This document shows, in pieces, positions 35,964 to 44,327 of a DNA stretch of 64,000 nt. The DNA lies in the NCBI GenBank assembly GCA_963803115.1, contig CAWDLN010000003.1, forward strand, positions 434,001 to 498,000. The letters are read 5' to 3'. The first letter of the stretch is position 1; each line of letters starts with the position of its first letter. The stretch is from DATBGZ01 sp963803115. GTDB taxonomy: Bacteria; Actinomycetota; Actinomycetes; Mycobacteriales; Micromonosporaceae. A model generated the notes under the pieces. The model was not told the origin of the DNA and made no database searches. It was given only the letters and a program-made list of their open reading frames with translations. Both the position numbers and the translations under genes were made by a program.

Positions 35964-36736
35964 GCCGCATCCTCGGTCAGATGTTCGATCATGAGCTGTC
36001 CCACCAGGTCCGGTCGGGCGACATTGGCGAGATGGGCCGCCCCGGCGACCAACGCCAATCGGGAGCCAGGGATCAACTCGGTGATCCGCTGCGCGTGCGG
36101 CGGCGGTGTCGACTCGTCGGCGAGCCCGGCGATGACAAGTGTCGGGGCCGCCACCCGCTTCAGATCAGGCTCGAGATCCATCGTCTCGATCGCGGCACAG
36201 CAGCTGGCGTAGCCTTCGACCGGAGTGCTCAGGAGTATCGCCCGCAGATCGGCGACGGTCTCCGGTTGGCGGGTCGCGAACTCGGCCGTGAACCACCGCC
36301 CTAGCACCGTGTCGGCGATCGCCCCCATGCCGTCGGCCCGGACCGCGTTCGCCCTGGCCTGCCACATCTCGGGCGGGCCGAGCTTGGCCGAGGTACAGAC
36401 CAGCGTCATCCGCTCCACTCGCTCCGGCGCGTGCGAGGCCACCCACATCGCCACCATGCCGCCCAATGACAGGCCGGCGATATGGAACCGATCGACCCCA
36501 AGACCGTCCATCATGGACAGCACGTCGCCACCCAGATCGTCGATCTGGTACGGCCCGGCCGGCGCGGGGGACAGCCCGTGCCCCCGGTGGTCGTAGCGAA
36601 CCACCCGGAGCTTCTCCGTCAGCAGCGGGAGCTGCGGGTCCCAGAGCGCCCCGGTCGTGCCGAGCGACGAGCCCAGAACGAGAACCGGCGCATCGCCGGG
36701 ACCGTCCACTGTGTAGTGCAGCGGCGCAGCGGTCAT
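35960..36736 (-). CDS. pcaD: 3-oxoadipate enol-lactonase
   Basis: 258 residues from ATG 36736. An alpha/beta hydrolase: VLVLGSSLGTTGALWDPQLP (oxyanion region), VRYDHRGHGLSPAPAGPYQI, nucleophile elbow GLSLGG, the acid near LVIAGLADESTP and the catalytic His in VAGAAHLANVARPD. It opens 3-oxoadipate enol-lactone to 3-oxoadipate, the step before the CoA transferase PcaIJ. It overlaps both neighbours (pcaB, pcaC) by 4 nt, so the four are translationally coupled. Confidence 0.93.
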   Translation of the reverse strand: MTAAPLHYTVDGPGDAPVLVLGSSLGTTGALWDPQLPLLTEKLRVVRYDHRGHGLSPAPAGPYQIDDLGGDVLSMMDGLGVDRFHIAGLSLGGMVAMWVASHAPERVERMTLVCTSAKLGPPEMWQARANAVRADGMGAIADTVLGRWFTAEFATRQPETVADLRAILLSTPVEGYASCCAAIETMDLEPDLKRVAAPTLVIAGLADESTPPPHAQRITELIPGSRLALVAGAAHLANVARPDLVGQLMIEHLTEDAA

Positions 36737-37911
36737 TCGTTTCCCTCCCGATGGCGCAAGGCACGGTCAACGAGTTGCGGTGCCTCACCAACGTCCACTG
36801 TGGTGACGGCCGTACCGAGTCTGCGCTGCAGCCCGGCCACGTTGGCCGCCATCGCGTCCGGCGCGACGACGAGCCCGCCGAGCGATGTCCGAAGCCATGA
36901 CGCGGCCGAGCCGGTCGCCACCAGCAGTTCCCGCAGCGGCCGCCATTCGGCGTGCCAGGCCCCGGCGGCCCGTTCGTGCTCCTGCACCATCGCGGCGAGC
37001 AGCGTCGCTACCAGGCCGGGTGCCTGAGCGGCGCCGGCGAGTGCGGAGACCGCCGCGACCGGATTGCGCTTGTGCGCCATCGTCGACGAGCCGCCCGGCT
37101 CACCCTCCACCACCTCGTCCACTTCGTCTTGCGAGAGCAATGTGATGTCGCGAGCCACCTTGCCAATGACTCCCGCGGCGCAGCCGAGGCCCATCGCGAG
37201 GTCGGCGATCGGAATCCGGATCGTGTGCCACGGCAGCGTCGGATTGCCGAGTCCGAGCTCCTCGGCGAGTTCGCGAGCCACATCGAAGCCGCGCCCGTCG
37301 AGTCCGGCCCGGGTGCCGGCGGCCCCGCCGAACTGGATCGGAAGGGCCAGCCGGGCCGCGACCACCCGGGCCGCCGCCAGCTCCAGCCCGAGCATCCAGC
37401 CCGCGGCCTTCAACCCGAACGTTGTCGGCATCGCCTGCTTCAGCAACGTCCGCCCGGTCATCGCGGTGTCCCGGTGCCGCCGGGCCAGGTCCGCCGCCGC
37501 TTCGTAGGCTCCGGTCAGGTCGTCCAGCAGGACGCCGAGTGCGTCGCGGGCCAGCAACATCGCGGCCGTGTCGAGGATGTCCTGGCTCGTCGTTCCCTTG
37601 TGGATGTACGCGGCGATTTCCGGCGGTGCCGCGGCCCGCAACGCTTCGACCAGTGGTACCACCGGATTACCGCTGGCCGCCGCGGCCACGGCGAGGTCGG
37701 CCACGTCCGGCCGTAACGTTTCGCACAATGCCGCGATCGCCTCCGCGGCCGTGGCCGGGATCAGGCCGGCCCGAGCCAGCGAGACCGCCAGCGCCGACTC
37801 AACTCGCAGCATCGCGTGCAGCCAGGCCTCGTCGTCCACCGTGGACCGTACGCCGCCGCGGGCGAGTACGTGATCGAACAGGCCCGCCGGTTGCGCGGAC
37901 CCACCCTGCAT
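36733..37911 (-). CDS. pcaB: 3-carboxy-cis,cis-muconate cycloisomerase
   Basis: About 392 residues from ATG 37911, 7 nt after the pcaG stop; an ATG at 37950 is in frame but would overlap pcaG by 32 nt. It is a fumarase/aspartase-superfamily cycloisomerase. The signature loop GGSSTMAHKRNPVAAVSALA is intact, as are the conserved IHKGTTSQDILDTAAMLLAR and GRTLLKQAMPTTFGLKAAG blocks. It converts 3-carboxymuconate to 4-carboxymuconolactone. The C-terminus overlaps the pcaD start. Confidence 0.93.
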   Translation of the reverse strand: MQGGSAQPAGLFDHVLARGGVRSTVDDEAWLHAMLRVESALAVSLARAGLIPATAAEAIAALCETLRPDVADLAVAAAASGNPVVPLVEALRAAAPPEIAAYIHKGTTSQDILDTAAMLLARDALGVLLDDLTGAYEAAADLARRHRDTAMTGRTLLKQAMPTTFGLKAAGWMLGLELAAARVVAARLALPIQFGGAAGTRAGLDGRGFDVARELAEELGLGNPTLPWHTIRIPIADLAMGLGCAAGVIGKVARDITLLSQDEVDEVVEGEPGGSSTMAHKRNPVAAVSALAGAAQAPGLVATLLAAMVQEHERAAGAWHAEWRPLRELLVATGSAASWLRTSLGGLVVAPDAMAANVAGLQRRLGTAVTTVDVGEAPQLVDRALRHREGNE

Positions 37912-37918
37912 CGCTGCG

Positions 37919-38419
37919 TCAGACCGCAAGGAAGACCGTCTCGCCCTCACCTTGCAGCCGGACGTCGAGGCGGTATCCGTCGTCTGCGGTCACAGCGATC
38001 AGGGTAGCCCGGCGATCCGGGTCCCCGATGAGAGTCAGCACCGGATCGCTCGCGTTCGCGTCCCCCTCGTCGTCGAAGTACACGCGGGTCACCACGCGGT
38101 CGAGCAGCCCCCGGGCGAAGACCGACATCGCCAGGTGCGGTGCCTCGTTTCCGTCCGGGCCCGGCTTGACGAAGCGGATCGCATAGCCGCCGTCGGGCTG
38201 CGTGGCGCCGCGGGCGAACCGCCGCCCCGGCCCGTTCGACTGCCAGGTCTCGATGAGGGCGTCGGGGACCGGTTCACCGGCACCATCGAAGACCCTCCCG
38301 CGCAGCCACACCGCGCCCGCTGTGCCCTCGGGAACGGCGTGTGGTCCGTCGGCCCACGGCAGGCCGATGGCGAAGAACGGCCCGACCGTCTGCGAGGGGG
38401 TCAACAGGTTCTCAGTCAT
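37919..38419 (-). CDS. pcaG: Protocatechuate 3,4-dioxygenase alpha subunit
   Basis: 166 residues from ATG 38419 (MTENLLTPSQTVGPFFAIGL). The intradiol dioxygenase beta-sandwich is seen in VWLRGRVFDGAGEPVPDALI, TWQSNGPGR, GGYAIRFVKPGP and PHLAMSVFARGLLDRVVTRV. The alpha chain lacks the iron-ligand HxH set that PcaH carries and acts with PcaH in the ring-cleaving oligomer. It overlaps pcaH by 8 nt. Confidence 0.93.
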   Translation of the reverse strand: MTENLLTPSQTVGPFFAIGLPWADGPHAVPEGTAGAVWLRGRVFDGAGEPVPDALIETWQSNGPGRRFARGATQPDGGYAIRFVKPGPDGNEAPHLAMSVFARGLLDRVVTRVYFDDEGDANASDPVLTLIGDPDRRATLIAVTADDGYRLDVRLQGEGETVFLAV

Positions 38420-39146
38420 CGTGGTCGTCCTCGGACTCGAAGACACTCGCGGTGGGTCCACGTAGGACGATGTCCCACTGGTAGCCCAAGGCGAACTCCG
38501 GTTCTGTCGCGTCGAGGTCGAACCGGGCGATCATCCGCTCTCGCACTCGCGGGTCGGGCACCGAGTTGAAGATGGGGTCCTGGTAGAACAGCGGATCGCC
38601 GGGAAAGTACATCTGGGTCACCAGGCGCTGCACGAAGGCCCGGCCGAAGACCGAGAAGTGGATGTGCGCCGGCCGCCAGGCGTTGTGGTGATTCTTCCAC
38701 GGGTACGCCCCGGGCTTAACGGTGACGAACCGGTAGCGCCCCTCGGCGTCGGTGAGGCAACGCCCGGCTCCGGAGAAGTTCGGGTCCAAAGGGGCCGGGT
38801 GGCGATCGAGGTCGTGCCGGTACCGTCCGGCCGAGTTGGCCTGCCAGACCTCGACGAGCGTGTTCGGTACCGGCCGGCCGTCACCGTCGAGGACCCGGCC
38901 GTGCACGATGATCCGCTCGCCGACTGGCTCACCCGCGTGCTGGCGGGTGAGGTCGGCGTCGAGGGAGCCGAAGTCGCGCGCGCCCAGGGCCGGGCCGGTG
39001 AGCTCGGTAACGGTCTGTGGTATCACCAACGGCGACCTCGACGGTGCCCGCAACCGCGAGGACCCGTACGCGTCGTACGCGAGCGGCGGGTGTACGCCGA
39101 CGGCGCGTCGGTACGTGTCGCCGGCAACGCCGTTCGTTACGGTCAC
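38412..39146 (-). CDS. pcaH: Protocatechuate 3,4-dioxygenase beta subunit
   Basis: 244 residues from GTG 39146. It is the iron-binding subunit that cleaves protocatechuate between the two hydroxyl groups. The iron-ligand His pair is in WRPAHIHFSVFG and the tyrosines are in AGRYRHDLDRHPAP and GRYRFVTVKPGAYPW. Other family blocks are PVGERIIVHGRVLDGDGRPV and LVTQMYFPGDPLFYQDPI. It overlaps the pcaJ end by 4 nt (GTGA) and the pcaG start by 8 nt. Confidence 0.95.
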   Translation of the reverse strand: MTVTNGVAGDTYRRAVGVHPPLAYDAYGSSRLRAPSRSPLVIPQTVTELTGPALGARDFGSLDADLTRQHAGEPVGERIIVHGRVLDGDGRPVPNTLVEVWQANSAGRYRHDLDRHPAPLDPNFSGAGRCLTDAEGRYRFVTVKPGAYPWKNHHNAWRPAHIHFSVFGRAFVQRLVTQMYFPGDPLFYQDPIFNSVPDPRVRERMIARFDLDATEPEFALGYQWDIVLRGPTASVFESEDDHDD

Positions 39147-39931
39147 GGTCCACCGTCCTTTCTGGACTGTGTCGCCCGGGCCTGGTTCGCGGTGAGCTCC
39201 CTCAGGATCGTCAGCTCATCGTTCGTCGGTGGGTCATTGGTCTTGACCGTATCGGCGACCCGCAGCGCCCAGCCGGTCGCCGCGAGCACGGAGTCGACGT
39301 CGATGCCATGGTGGACCGCGGTGAGGGTGAGCTCGCACGTCACCTGATCGGGCTCGAGCACGCCGAGATCCGTAATGACCAGGACCGGCCCACGGCCGCG
39401 CAGGCCCAGCCGTTCGCGACAGCCCGGACCATCGCCGTGCCCGACGGAGGTGACGAAATCGACGCGCTCGACGAAGGTACGGCGGCTGTGCCGAAGCATC
39501 ACGAACACCTCGCCACACGACGCCGCGATCTCTGGTGCGCCGCCGGCGCCCGGCAGCCGTACTTTGGGATGGCGATAGTCATCGCCGATCACGGTCGTGT
39601 TGATGTTGCCGAACTTGTCCAGCTGGGCGCCGCTGAGAAAGCCGACTTCGATCCGGCCCGGCTGCAGCCAGTAGTTGAAGATCTCCGCGGAACTCACCAC
39701 GGCGTCGGCGGTCGTGGCCAGCTCACCGTCCCCAATGGACAGAGGTGGCGTTGTCGGCTTCGCCCCGATGGCGCCGGACTCGTACACCAGCGACAGCCCC
39801 GGACTGTGCAGGCGGCGGGCCAAATTCGCCGCCAGGCTCGGCAACCCGATGCCGACGAAGCATGTGCCGCGACCGCTCAGTGCGCGGGCCGCGGCGACAG
39901 TCATCATCTCGTCAGCCGACCAGGTGGTCAC
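39143..39931 (-). CDS. pcaJ: 3-oxoadipate CoA-transferase subunit B
   Basis: 262 residues from GTG 39931 (MTTWSADEMMTVAAARAL). The family-I CoA-transferase glutamate is in LVYESGAIGAKPTTPPLSIG (Glu-Ser-Gly). Other motifs are CFVGIGLPSLAANLAR, DKFGNINTTVIGDDYRHPKV and LPGAGGAPEIAASCGEVFVM. With PcaI it forms 3-oxoadipyl-CoA from succinyl-CoA. The much longer open frame upstream is a shadow of pcaI. The thiolase PcaF that completes the pathway is not in this window. Confidence 0.93.
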   Translation of the reverse strand: MTTWSADEMMTVAAARALSGRGTCFVGIGLPSLAANLARRLHSPGLSLVYESGAIGAKPTTPPLSIGDGELATTADAVVSSAEIFNYWLQPGRIEVGFLSGAQLDKFGNINTTVIGDDYRHPKVRLPGAGGAPEIAASCGEVFVMLRHSRRTFVERVDFVTSVGHGDGPGCRERLGLRGRGPVLVITDLGVLEPDQVTCELTLTAVHHGIDVDSVLAATGWALRVADTVKTNDPPTNDELTILRELTANQARATQSRKDGGP

Positions 39932-40743
39932 GATCGCACCGCCCCGTAGACATGCTCGTCCAACCAGGCCGTGAATTTGTCTCGATCGTGGCTGATGGCG
40001 TCCCACGCCTGGTAGTAGGCGTTGTCCCGGTCGTAGTAGCCCTGGGCGTACGACGGGTGGGCACCGCGCGGCGCCTCGGCCACCGCGGTCACCACCCAAC
40101 TGGGCAGCACCACGGCACCGGGGCGGGGATCCAGCTCGGGCACGATCTCCTCGACCGTCACCAGGCTGCGCCGGGCCGCGAGTACTGCCTCCTTCTGGAC
40201 GCCGGTGATGCCCCACATCTGCACGTTGCCATGCCGGTCGGCCCGCTGGGCGTGGATCACCGTCACGTCGGGATTGAGAGCGGCGACCGCGGTCAACATC
40301 TCGCCCGTGAACGGACAGGTCACGGTCGCGACGTTCGACGTGTTCGCGGGCAGGTCCGTGCCGGTGTAGCCGCGGAGCACGGCGAACGGCAGACCGGACG
40401 CGCCGGCCGCGTACCGGTTGGCCATGCCCGCGTGGCTGTGCTCCTCCAGCCGCAGCGGCGCCGGCCAACCGTTGACGACGGCGTCGCGGAAGCGGTGCAG
40501 CGAGCCGACGCCGGGGTTGCCGCCCCACGAGAAGACGAGTCCGCTCGCGCAGCCGGCGCCGATCATCTGGTCGTAGATGATGTCCGGCGTCATCCTGACC
40601 AGGGTCAGGTCGCGCCGGCCCTGGCGGATGATCTCCCGCCCGGCGGCGAACGGGATCAGATGGGTGAACCCCTCCAACGCGACCGTGTCGCCATCGCGAA
40701 CGAGTTCCGCGACCGCGTCGGCGAGGGTCGTGAGTTGTGCCAA
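39928..40743 (-). CDS. pcaI: 3-oxoadipate CoA-transferase subunit A
   Basis: 271 residues from TTG 40743, with CGGGAG about 9 nt upstream; TTG is unusual but no better start fits. Family motifs: LVRDGDTVALEGFTHLIPFA, MTPDIIYDQMIGAGCASGLV, WGGNPGVGSLHRF, and HAQRADRHGNVQMWG. It is the first gene of pcaIJHGBDC-pcaR. A promoter and a 15-bp palindrome lie just upstream. Confidence 0.93.
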   Translation of the reverse strand: MAQLTTLADAVAELVRDGDTVALEGFTHLIPFAAGREIIRQGRRDLTLVRMTPDIIYDQMIGAGCASGLVFSWGGNPGVGSLHRFRDAVVNGWPAPLRLEEHSHAGMANRYAAGASGLPFAVLRGYTGTDLPANTSNVATVTCPFTGEMLTAVAALNPDVTVIHAQRADRHGNVQMWGITGVQKEAVLAARRSLVTVEEIVPELDPRPGAVVLPSWVVTAVAEAPRGAHPSYAQGYYDRDNAYYQAWDAISHDRDKFTAWLDEHVYGAVRS

Positions 40744-40764
40744 CGCGCGACTCCCGACTGCCGT

Positions 40765-40779
40765 GTTCGCATTGCGAAC
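40765..40779. promoter_or_regulatory. Palindromic operator GTTCGCATTGCGAAC
   Basis: A perfect 15-bp palindrome (7-bp arms, one central base) 21 nt before the pcaI start and about 15 bp downstream of the -10 box. IclR-family PcaR/PcaU proteins bind GTTCG-type palindromes of this size, so this is a strong PcaR operator candidate. Not tested here. Confidence 0.65.
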
Positions 40780-40794
40780 GGACCTGCTCAGTCG

Positions 40795-40824
40795 AGCCTA
40801 GGGACGGCCCGCTCACCGCGTCAA
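40795..40824 (-). promoter_or_regulatory. Promoter of the pca operon
   Basis: On the minus strand, -35 TTGACG (40819-40824), an 18-nt spacer, then -10 TAGGCT (40795-40800). This is the best sigma-70-type promoter seen in the window and points into pcaI. Confidence 0.7.
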
Positions 40825-40928
40825 TAACACTGCAACAGTTGACGGCGATCAAAGCCAGCAATAGTTTCTCACCGAGAACATGCGTGCGACCTCCGAACGT
40901 CCTCATTCCACCGTCTGTTGGAGTTCCC

Positions 40929-41915
40929 ATGACAGCGAGGTTCCACCGCGTCAAAGGCGCCGCCGTCCTATTAGTCACCGGCGCGCTCATCGCCACAACG
41001 GCTGCCTGCGGCAGCGACACGCAATCCACGGACACGTCTCAGCCCGGCGTGCCCGACAAGGTCACCGCCGGCGTCATCGCCATCGTCGACGTCGCACCCA
41101 TCTATCTGGGCAAGCAGAAGGGATTCTTCACCGAGAAAAACATCGAGCTGACCCTGCAGACCGCGACCGGGTGGCGCCGCCATCATCCCGCTGGTGGTCG
41201 CCCGGCAGTACGACTTCGGCTTCAGCAACGTGGTCTCCCTGCTTCTGGCGCAGTCCCGCAGCGTCGCCGGTGAAGGTCGTCGCCAACGGCAACAACTCGA
41301 CCGGTAGCCCGACGGCCGACTTCGGCGGACTGGTGGTCAAGGACCCGGCGATCACGAGTCCGAAGGAGTCTGGAGGGCAAGAAGGTCGCCACGAACACGC
41401 TCAACAACATCGTCGACACGACGACCAAGGAGATCGTTAAGAAGGCCGGCGGAGACCCGTCCAAGGTGTCCTTTGTGGAGCTCGCCGTTCCCCGACATGG
41501 CGGCAGCGATGGACACCGGCAAGGTCGACGCGATCTTCGTGGTCGAACCATTCCTGGCCGCGGCCAAGGCTAAGGGTTGGAAGCAGATCGGTGCCTACGC
41601 CGACGTCGATCCGAAGCTCTGCGTGGCGCTCTACTTCACCTCGCAGGCGCTGGCTGCGTCCAACCCCGATCTGGTGAAGCGGTTCGCTGAGGCGATGAAG
41701 GAGTCGCTCGAGTACGCCGACTGCCCACCCGGACGAGGTACGGGCGATCCTCAGCAGCTACACGCAGATCACCGAGGATGTCCGCAGCGCGCTGGCCCTG
41801 CCGAAGTGGCCCACCGCGATCGACACTGCCTCGATCACCAAGCTCGGTGACCTGGCGGTGACGTACAAGCTTGCTTCCCGCGAAGCCCGACTTGAGCAAG
41901 CTGCTTCCATCATGA
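40929..41915 (+). CDS. ABC-importer substrate-binding lipoprotein (SsuA/TauA-like), six frameshifts
   Basis: From ATG 40929, with GGAG 6 nt upstream. The N-terminal signal peptide ends in a lipobox (GALIATTAACGSD). The rest matches NMT1/SsuA-type binding proteins when six single extra bases are removed (near 41171, 41263, 41369, 41484, 41722, 41885). Corrected landmarks: YLGKQKGFFTEKNIELTLQT, PLVVARQYDFGFSNVVSLLL, DTGKVDAIFVVEPFLAAAKA. The corrected stop is TGA 41913-41915, overlapping the permease ATG by 4 nt. Divergent from pcaI, so the ligand is probably an aromatic acid or related anion (inference). Confidence 0.8.
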
Positions 41916-42729
41916 TCGAACTCCCGGTCACCGGGACGACGAAGGGCAGGACCGGCGCGTCGTCGCCGGTCCTGCTCGGCCTCCTCGGACTGGTCGGCTT
42001 CGCCGTGCTGCTCGAGGTGCTGCCCCGGATCGGGGTGTTGCCGGCGGAGTATTTCCCGCCGACCAGCGAAATCGGTTCCGCCCTGGTCGACCAGTTCCGC
42101 CGACCGGAGTTCTGGCTCGCGTTCCGGCAGACGCTCACGACCTGGATCACCGGGCTCTCCATCGCCTATGTGGCCGGCGTCGTGCTCGGGGCTGGTCATC
42201 GGGTCGGTGCCGCTGCTCCGGCAGCTGACTGCGTCGACCATCGAGTTCCTGCGGCCAATCCCGTAGCGTCGCGCTGATCCCACTGGTCCTCGTGCTCTAC
42301 GGCACCGAACCGGTGTCGACCATCATCCTTGTCGTCTATGCCTCGTTCTGGCAGGTGCTGGTGCAGGTGCTCGCCGGAGTGGCCGACGTGGACCCGGTCG
42401 CCCTCGACACGGCGCATTCGTACCGCCTGTCGCGGGGGCGTCGAGTGCTCAACGTGATCTGGCCGACCACGCTGCCGTACGCCATGACCGGACTCCGCCT
42501 GGCCGCCGCCGTGGCACTGATCCTGACGATCACCGGCGAGCTGATCGTCGGCACGCCGGGGATCGGCAGGGACATCGACGTCGCCGCGTCGAGCAACGCC
42601 GTACCAACGATCTATGCGCTCGTCGTTGTCACCGGCCTCATCGGGGTAATGGCCAACGTCGGTGCGCGAACCTTGGAGCGGCGGGTGCTGGCCTGGCACC
42701 CCTCGGTCCGCAAGGAGGTTCCGGTCTAG
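41912..42729 (+). CDS. ABC-importer permease 1 (SsuC-like), two frameshifts
   Basis: Starts ATG 41912. Membrane permease of the SsuC/TauC type: LLGLLGLVGFAVLLEVLPRI, FRQTLTTWITGLSIAYVAGV. After removing a G near 42191 and a T near 42264 it reads LRPIPSVALIPLVLVLYG, the EAA-type segment YRLSRGRRVLNVIWPTTLPY and AVALILTITGELIVGTPGIG. About six helices, normal length. Ends at TAG 42727-42729 and the next permease starts at the following base. Confidence 0.8.
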
Positions 42730-43518
42730 ATGGTCGATGTGCTGCGGCGGACCGTGCTGTTCCTCGCGTTGCCGGTGACGCTGGTTGTCATCTGGTGGTT
42801 CGCCAGCGCCGGCAGCACCGACTTCACCTCGCCACCGCTGAAGACCATCGTGGACGTCTTCCCCGAGACCTGGCTGCAGGGCCGCGTCGGGCGCGACGTC
42901 GTGCCGAGCCTGATCCGGCTCGCGCGTCGGCTACGGCTTGGCGCTCGTGGTCGGCATCGGCGCTGGCGTGCTGATCGGTGCCAGCCGGGTGCTGCGGGCG
43001 GTGCTCGAGCCGGTGCTCGAGTTCCTCCGGGCGATCCCGCCGCCGGTGCTGGTGCCGATCCTCATCCTGATCGCCGGCATCGGCGACCTGATGAAGATCG
43101 CTCGTGATCGTCTCCGGCTGCGTCTGGCCGATCCTCCTGAACACCGTGGAGGGCGTGCGCGGCACCGACGAGCGTGCTCGGCGACACCTGCCGTAGCTAC
43201 CGCATCGGCGGCCTGCTGCGGTTGCGCACATTCGTGCTCCGCTCGGCCAGCCCGCAGATCATGGCCGGGCGCCCGCCAGGCCCTGTCGATCGGCCTGATC
43301 CTCATGGTGATCAGCGAGACTCAAGGCCGCCAGCGACGGGCTCGGCTACACCATCATCCAGTTCTCGCGCAGGGCTTCCAGATCCCGGAGATGTGGAGCG
43401 GGGTCATCGTGCTCGGGCTTCATCGGCGTCGTGCTCGCCGCTGCTGTTTCGGCTTGTCGAGCGGCGGGTACTCAACTGGTACTACGGGGTGCGCGCCGCC
43501 GAGCGCGGCCCGCGGTAA
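42730..43518 (+). CDS. ABC-importer permease 2 (SsuC-like), eight frameshift sites
   Basis: Starts ATG 42730, directly after the first permease. Extra bases near 42925, 43102, 43173, 43270, 43321, 43373 (net +2), 43417 and 43443. The corrected sequence is a complete permease: FLRAIPPPVLVPILILIAGI, VSGCVWPILLNTVEGVRGTD, YRIGGLLRLRTFVLRSASPQ, ARQALSIGLILMVISE, IPEMWSGVIVLGFIGVVLA, ending NWYYGVRAAERGPR. Two distinct permeases for one ATPase imply a heterodimeric channel. The uncorrected frame is interrupted throughout, so the gene as written cannot be translated. Confidence 0.78.
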
Positions 43519-43527
43519 GGGGAGAGC

Positions 43528-44318
43528 GTGCTCGACATCCGATCGCTGCGCAAGGTCTACGACAGTCACGGCCGTCAGGTCGAGGCGCTCGCCGACATCA
43601 CTTTCCACGTGGACGCGGGCGAGTTCGTCTGCGTCGTCGGCCCATCCGGCTGCGGCAAGACCACTCTGCTGCGCTGCCTCGGCGGGCTGCTCCAGCCGAC
43701 GTCGGGCGACGTGCGGGTCGGCGGGGTGCCGGTCGACCGGCCCGCCGGACGGTCTGGCCGTGGTATTCCAGGAGTACGGCCGCAGCCTGTTCCCGTGGCT
43801 GCAAGGTGCACGAGAACGTCGAGCTGCCGCTCAAGGCCAAGGGCCTGCCCCGGGCTAAGCGGACCCGCTGGTCCGTCGAAGCGCTCGAGGCGGTCGGCCT
43901 GCCGACGCCGGGCGGCGTAGCCGTGGCAGCTCTCCGGCGGCATGCAGCAGCGGGTCGCGATCGCGCGCGCGCTGGCGTACCAGCCGTCGGTGCTGCTGAT
44001 GGACGAGCCGTTCGCCGCCGTCGACGCGCAGACCCGGGCGGACCTCGAGGACCTGGTCCGTTCCGTGTGGCAGCAGTTCGGCGTCACGTTGCTGTTCGTC
44101 ACCCACGACATCGACGAGTCGGTCTACCTCGGCTCAGCGGGTGATCGTGCTGTCGATCTCACCCACGACCGTCATCGAAGACCTCGCCATCGACCTGCCG
44201 GCCGAGCGCGATCAGCTCAACACCCGCGCGGATCCCCGCTTCGTGGAACTGCGCGGCCGCGATCTACTCACGCATCCAACAGGCCAAGAAGGCCGCACCC
44301 GCGGCGTCTGTGGGGTAG
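43528..44318 (+). CDS. ABC-importer ATPase (SsuB/TauB-like), five frameshifts
   Basis: From GTG 43528 behind AGGGGAGAGC. Walker A GPSGCGKTTLLRCLGG, Q-loop VFQEYGRSLFPW, signature LSGGMQQRVAIARAL, Walker B VLLMDEPFAAVD and H-loop LLFVTHDIDESVYL are all present once extra bases near 43742, 43803, 43918, 44134 and 44270 are removed. Corrected stop TAG 44316-44318, 9 nt before the aldehyde dehydrogenase. The catalytic motifs are intact within each segment, so the damage is confined to single-base shifts. Confidence 0.82.
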
Positions 44319-44327
44319 GGGGACACA

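Noticed and set aside
39143..41035. Long open frame covering pcaJ plus upstream sequence
   Set aside because: Only the last 262 codons match the CoA-transferase; the part upstream of GTG 39931 is a shadow of pcaI.
41171..44270. Programmed frameshifting across the ABC importer
   Set aside because: Some 21 sites in one operon, mostly without slippery sequence, cannot be programmed recoding; artefact or decay is more plausible.
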